From Portunus trituberculatus (lineage: Eukaryota > Arthropoda > Malacostraca > Decapoda > Portunidae): DNA of 64,000 nt. Positions 61,807 through 64,000 of the stretch are shown here, in pieces. Position 1 is the first letter of the stretch; each line of letters opens with the position of its first letter. The stretch spans positions 10,686,549 to 10,750,548 of the forward strand of contig NC_059301.1 of assembly GCF_017591435.1 (NCBI RefSeq), given 5' to 3'. The notes below the pieces were generated by a model, which saw only the letters and a list, made by a program, of their open reading frames with translations, did no database searches and was not told the origin of the DNA. The position numbers and the translations under genes are program-made.

Positions 61807-63755
61807 GAGGAGTAGAAGGAAGAGGAGGAGGAAGAAGAGAAGAGAAAAAAAAGAGACGAAACCGAAAGACAATAAAATAAAAGCAAAATACTAACGAAAA
61901 ACAAAATGACTGCAAAACATCAAGAACACACGAACAGCCGAGAGGAGAGAAAAAAAATGTAGGCGCAGCAAAACGTCGGTAAAAGTCAAAAGATTAAAAA
62001 AATATCAGCCGAAACTGTAAAGAACTGAGCGCATAGTGAAGAAGGGATACACCGAAGAGGAGGAAGAAGAGGAAGAGAAAGTGGAGTAGTTGAGACAGTA
62101 CGTAGTATGTACCAAGCTATGCACCTGTGACTCGCGCTACGTGCCTCGCCTAAATGTCGACATAGTGATTACTGCGGTTACTTGAATAGATAAGGAGAGA
62201 GGCAACCTTTAGAGTGGTGAATCATTACTGAGGGAGTGAGGAGAAGTCTGGTGAAATGTGAAATGTGGTGCTAAATTAAAGTTTTGGGAGTTTTTTTATT
62301 TTCTTTTTTTCACTGTTTTATTTATCAGTAATGTTGAAGTAGCGAGTTCAGGCCTTTTTCTATTCCCTTATCCTAATTCTACGTTATTTTTATTCCTCCT
62401 TAAGATTAAATGACGTGATAGTAACGTGATTAAACTTGTAAAAGAGTCGCCGCTTAAAAAGAGATTAGAGGAATGAACTAATTTCCTTACAGAGAGTGAC
62501 AGATGACTTGACCAGACCAAGTAATTAGGGTTTTAGTTCTTATTCAATAGAATCTAAAAATATTAAACACTGGTATTGCAATTTCTATCAACTTCTTTTT
62601 TCTTGTTCTTTTTTCTTCTTACCATTATTGTCATATCTCTAAATTACTTTGCATTTTTGTATTTTTGAAGGATTTTGTTACGGAGTCTGGCCAATGGAAT
62701 ATCAGTTTTTCTATCAACTTCTTATTTTCTTGTTCTTTTTCTTTTTACCATTATTGTCGTACCTTTAAGTAATTCTTCATTGTTGTATCTTAAACTATTT
62801 TTTTTAAAGAATCTGGCCAAAGGAATAAAACTGAAAAAAAATAAATAAAAAGCTAACTTACTATTCCTCTTACGAAAAGCATGAGAAGAATTCAAGAGTT
62901 GGTCAGTTTAGTCCAACAGTTCTCTTGATAATCTTTTTTTTAAAACAACAAGACATTTCACGAATTCTTGCCCTTATATTCCTGAGGAGGCAAGAGCAAA
63001 ACTGAAAATAAGGAGAGTGTATTGAAGTGAGATTGAAAAGTTGATGGTCGGCTGGGTGGAGGGCTGGAGGGAGTCAAGGTGAGGGCGTGGGGTCAGGAGG
63101 AGTGCAGACGGCAAGGGAAGGGAGATGGATTAGCCCATTACACGTTACCAGACGCCTGCCCCTCCCCCCATCCACCTCCTTCACACCCACATACCCCTCT
63201 CACCCTCCGCGCTTCTTTTGACCTGAAAATTTTGGTCCTCATCCATCTAATTCTCAATCTTGTTATTTTTCGTTTCCTTTTCCATCTACATGTTCTTTTT
63301 CGTTCATTTTCGTCTCCTCACAATCAGATTTTGTCAGTGCATTAGATAAATTTCCCTCAATATCAATATCCACTTCGTTTCAAAATATTGCAATGCGAAG
63401 AAGTTTGTTTGTTGTTCTATTCAATCAGTTCTATTCAATCTTTTAATTTTAGCAATAACTTTTTTTTTGTGCGAGTTTCATTAATTTACTTGATTATTGA
63501 TATATTTATTATCAAGGTGATCAGGAAAATATTGGGATTTGTTTTCCGATTTTTTTGTTTTCCTAGCAGGATGAATTATTGGGAAAGTGTAGAATGCTCA
63601 TCACTCAGCTAACTATCGCAGTTAAAGTTACACATTGAAAAAGAAGAGGGAAACACACACGTAACAAACAATTAAAACAAATGTGCGTTTAATTTTTCCA
63701 ATATTCTTTTTTATTTCATTTTTTTTACCGCCTTCACAACTGATGATGATGGTGA
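61807..63755. other. AT-rich, no gene recognised
   Basis: A word pair TTTCTATCAACTTCTTxTTT...CTTGTTCTTTTTCTT...ACCATTATTGTC occurs at about 62582 and 62712, a worn 130-base duplication. Nothing else is identifiable. Confidence 0.5.

Positions 63756-64000
<245 letters not shown>

Overview
This is nuclear genomic DNA of an animal, most probably a decapod crustacean (crab or shrimp). The evidence is a very high load of long dinucleotide and trinucleotide microsatellites, tRNA-headed SINEs fused to (CA)n tracts, decayed non-LTR retrotransposons, and spliced genes with small GC-richer exons in AT-rich introns. There is no prokaryotic gene organisation, no CRISPR array and no operon. Most long open frames are read-through of simple repeats ((RE)n, (SL)n, (CV)n, (HT)n, (IY)n) and are not genes.

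Layout. 1-850: minus-strand fragment of a non-LTR retrotransposon cut by the window edge. 924-1151: SINE fragment between microsatellites. 1.3-4.1 kb: AT-rich, nothing recognised. 4.3-8.8 kb: a nearly full-length but frameshifted non-LTR retrotransposon on the minus strand (ORF1 with a CCHC knuckle, ORF2 with endonuclease and reverse transcriptase). 9.9-14.7 kb: a plus-strand SAM-dependent methyltransferase gene of the METTL27 (WBSCR27) family in five convincing exons, with its last exon not securely found. 15.8-28.8 kb: a minus-strand gene of up to 19 phase-compatible exons coding for a long coiled-coil protein resembling CCDC170. The two genes converge tail to tail. A tRNA-derived SINE and (CA)n tract lie between them, and the last frame of the coiled-coil gene runs into that tract.

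28.9-64 kb: no gene could be established. It holds a 69-bp minisatellite (28.9-29.2 kb), a pair of ~98% identical SINEs (31.1 and 31.8 kb), more than 1 kb of (GA)n (42.4-43.5 kb), a 240-bp (AT)n, three local tandem duplications packed into 2 kb (50.0-51.9 kb), kb-scale polypurine/polypyrimidine blocks, a LINE 3' relic (56.8 kb), and several islands of complex GC-balanced sequence that could be regulatory DNA.

At least eight copies of one short inverted-repeat element (about 210 bp, TTAA ends, piggyBac-like) are scattered through the window, most of them in introns. No new biological system is evident. The most useful observations are the reconstructed coiled-coil gene, the microsatellites sitting on splice junctions, the MITE family with a head-to-head pair, and the microsatellite-bounded SINEs. 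Nothing could be searched or computed here, so family names rest on recognised motifs.
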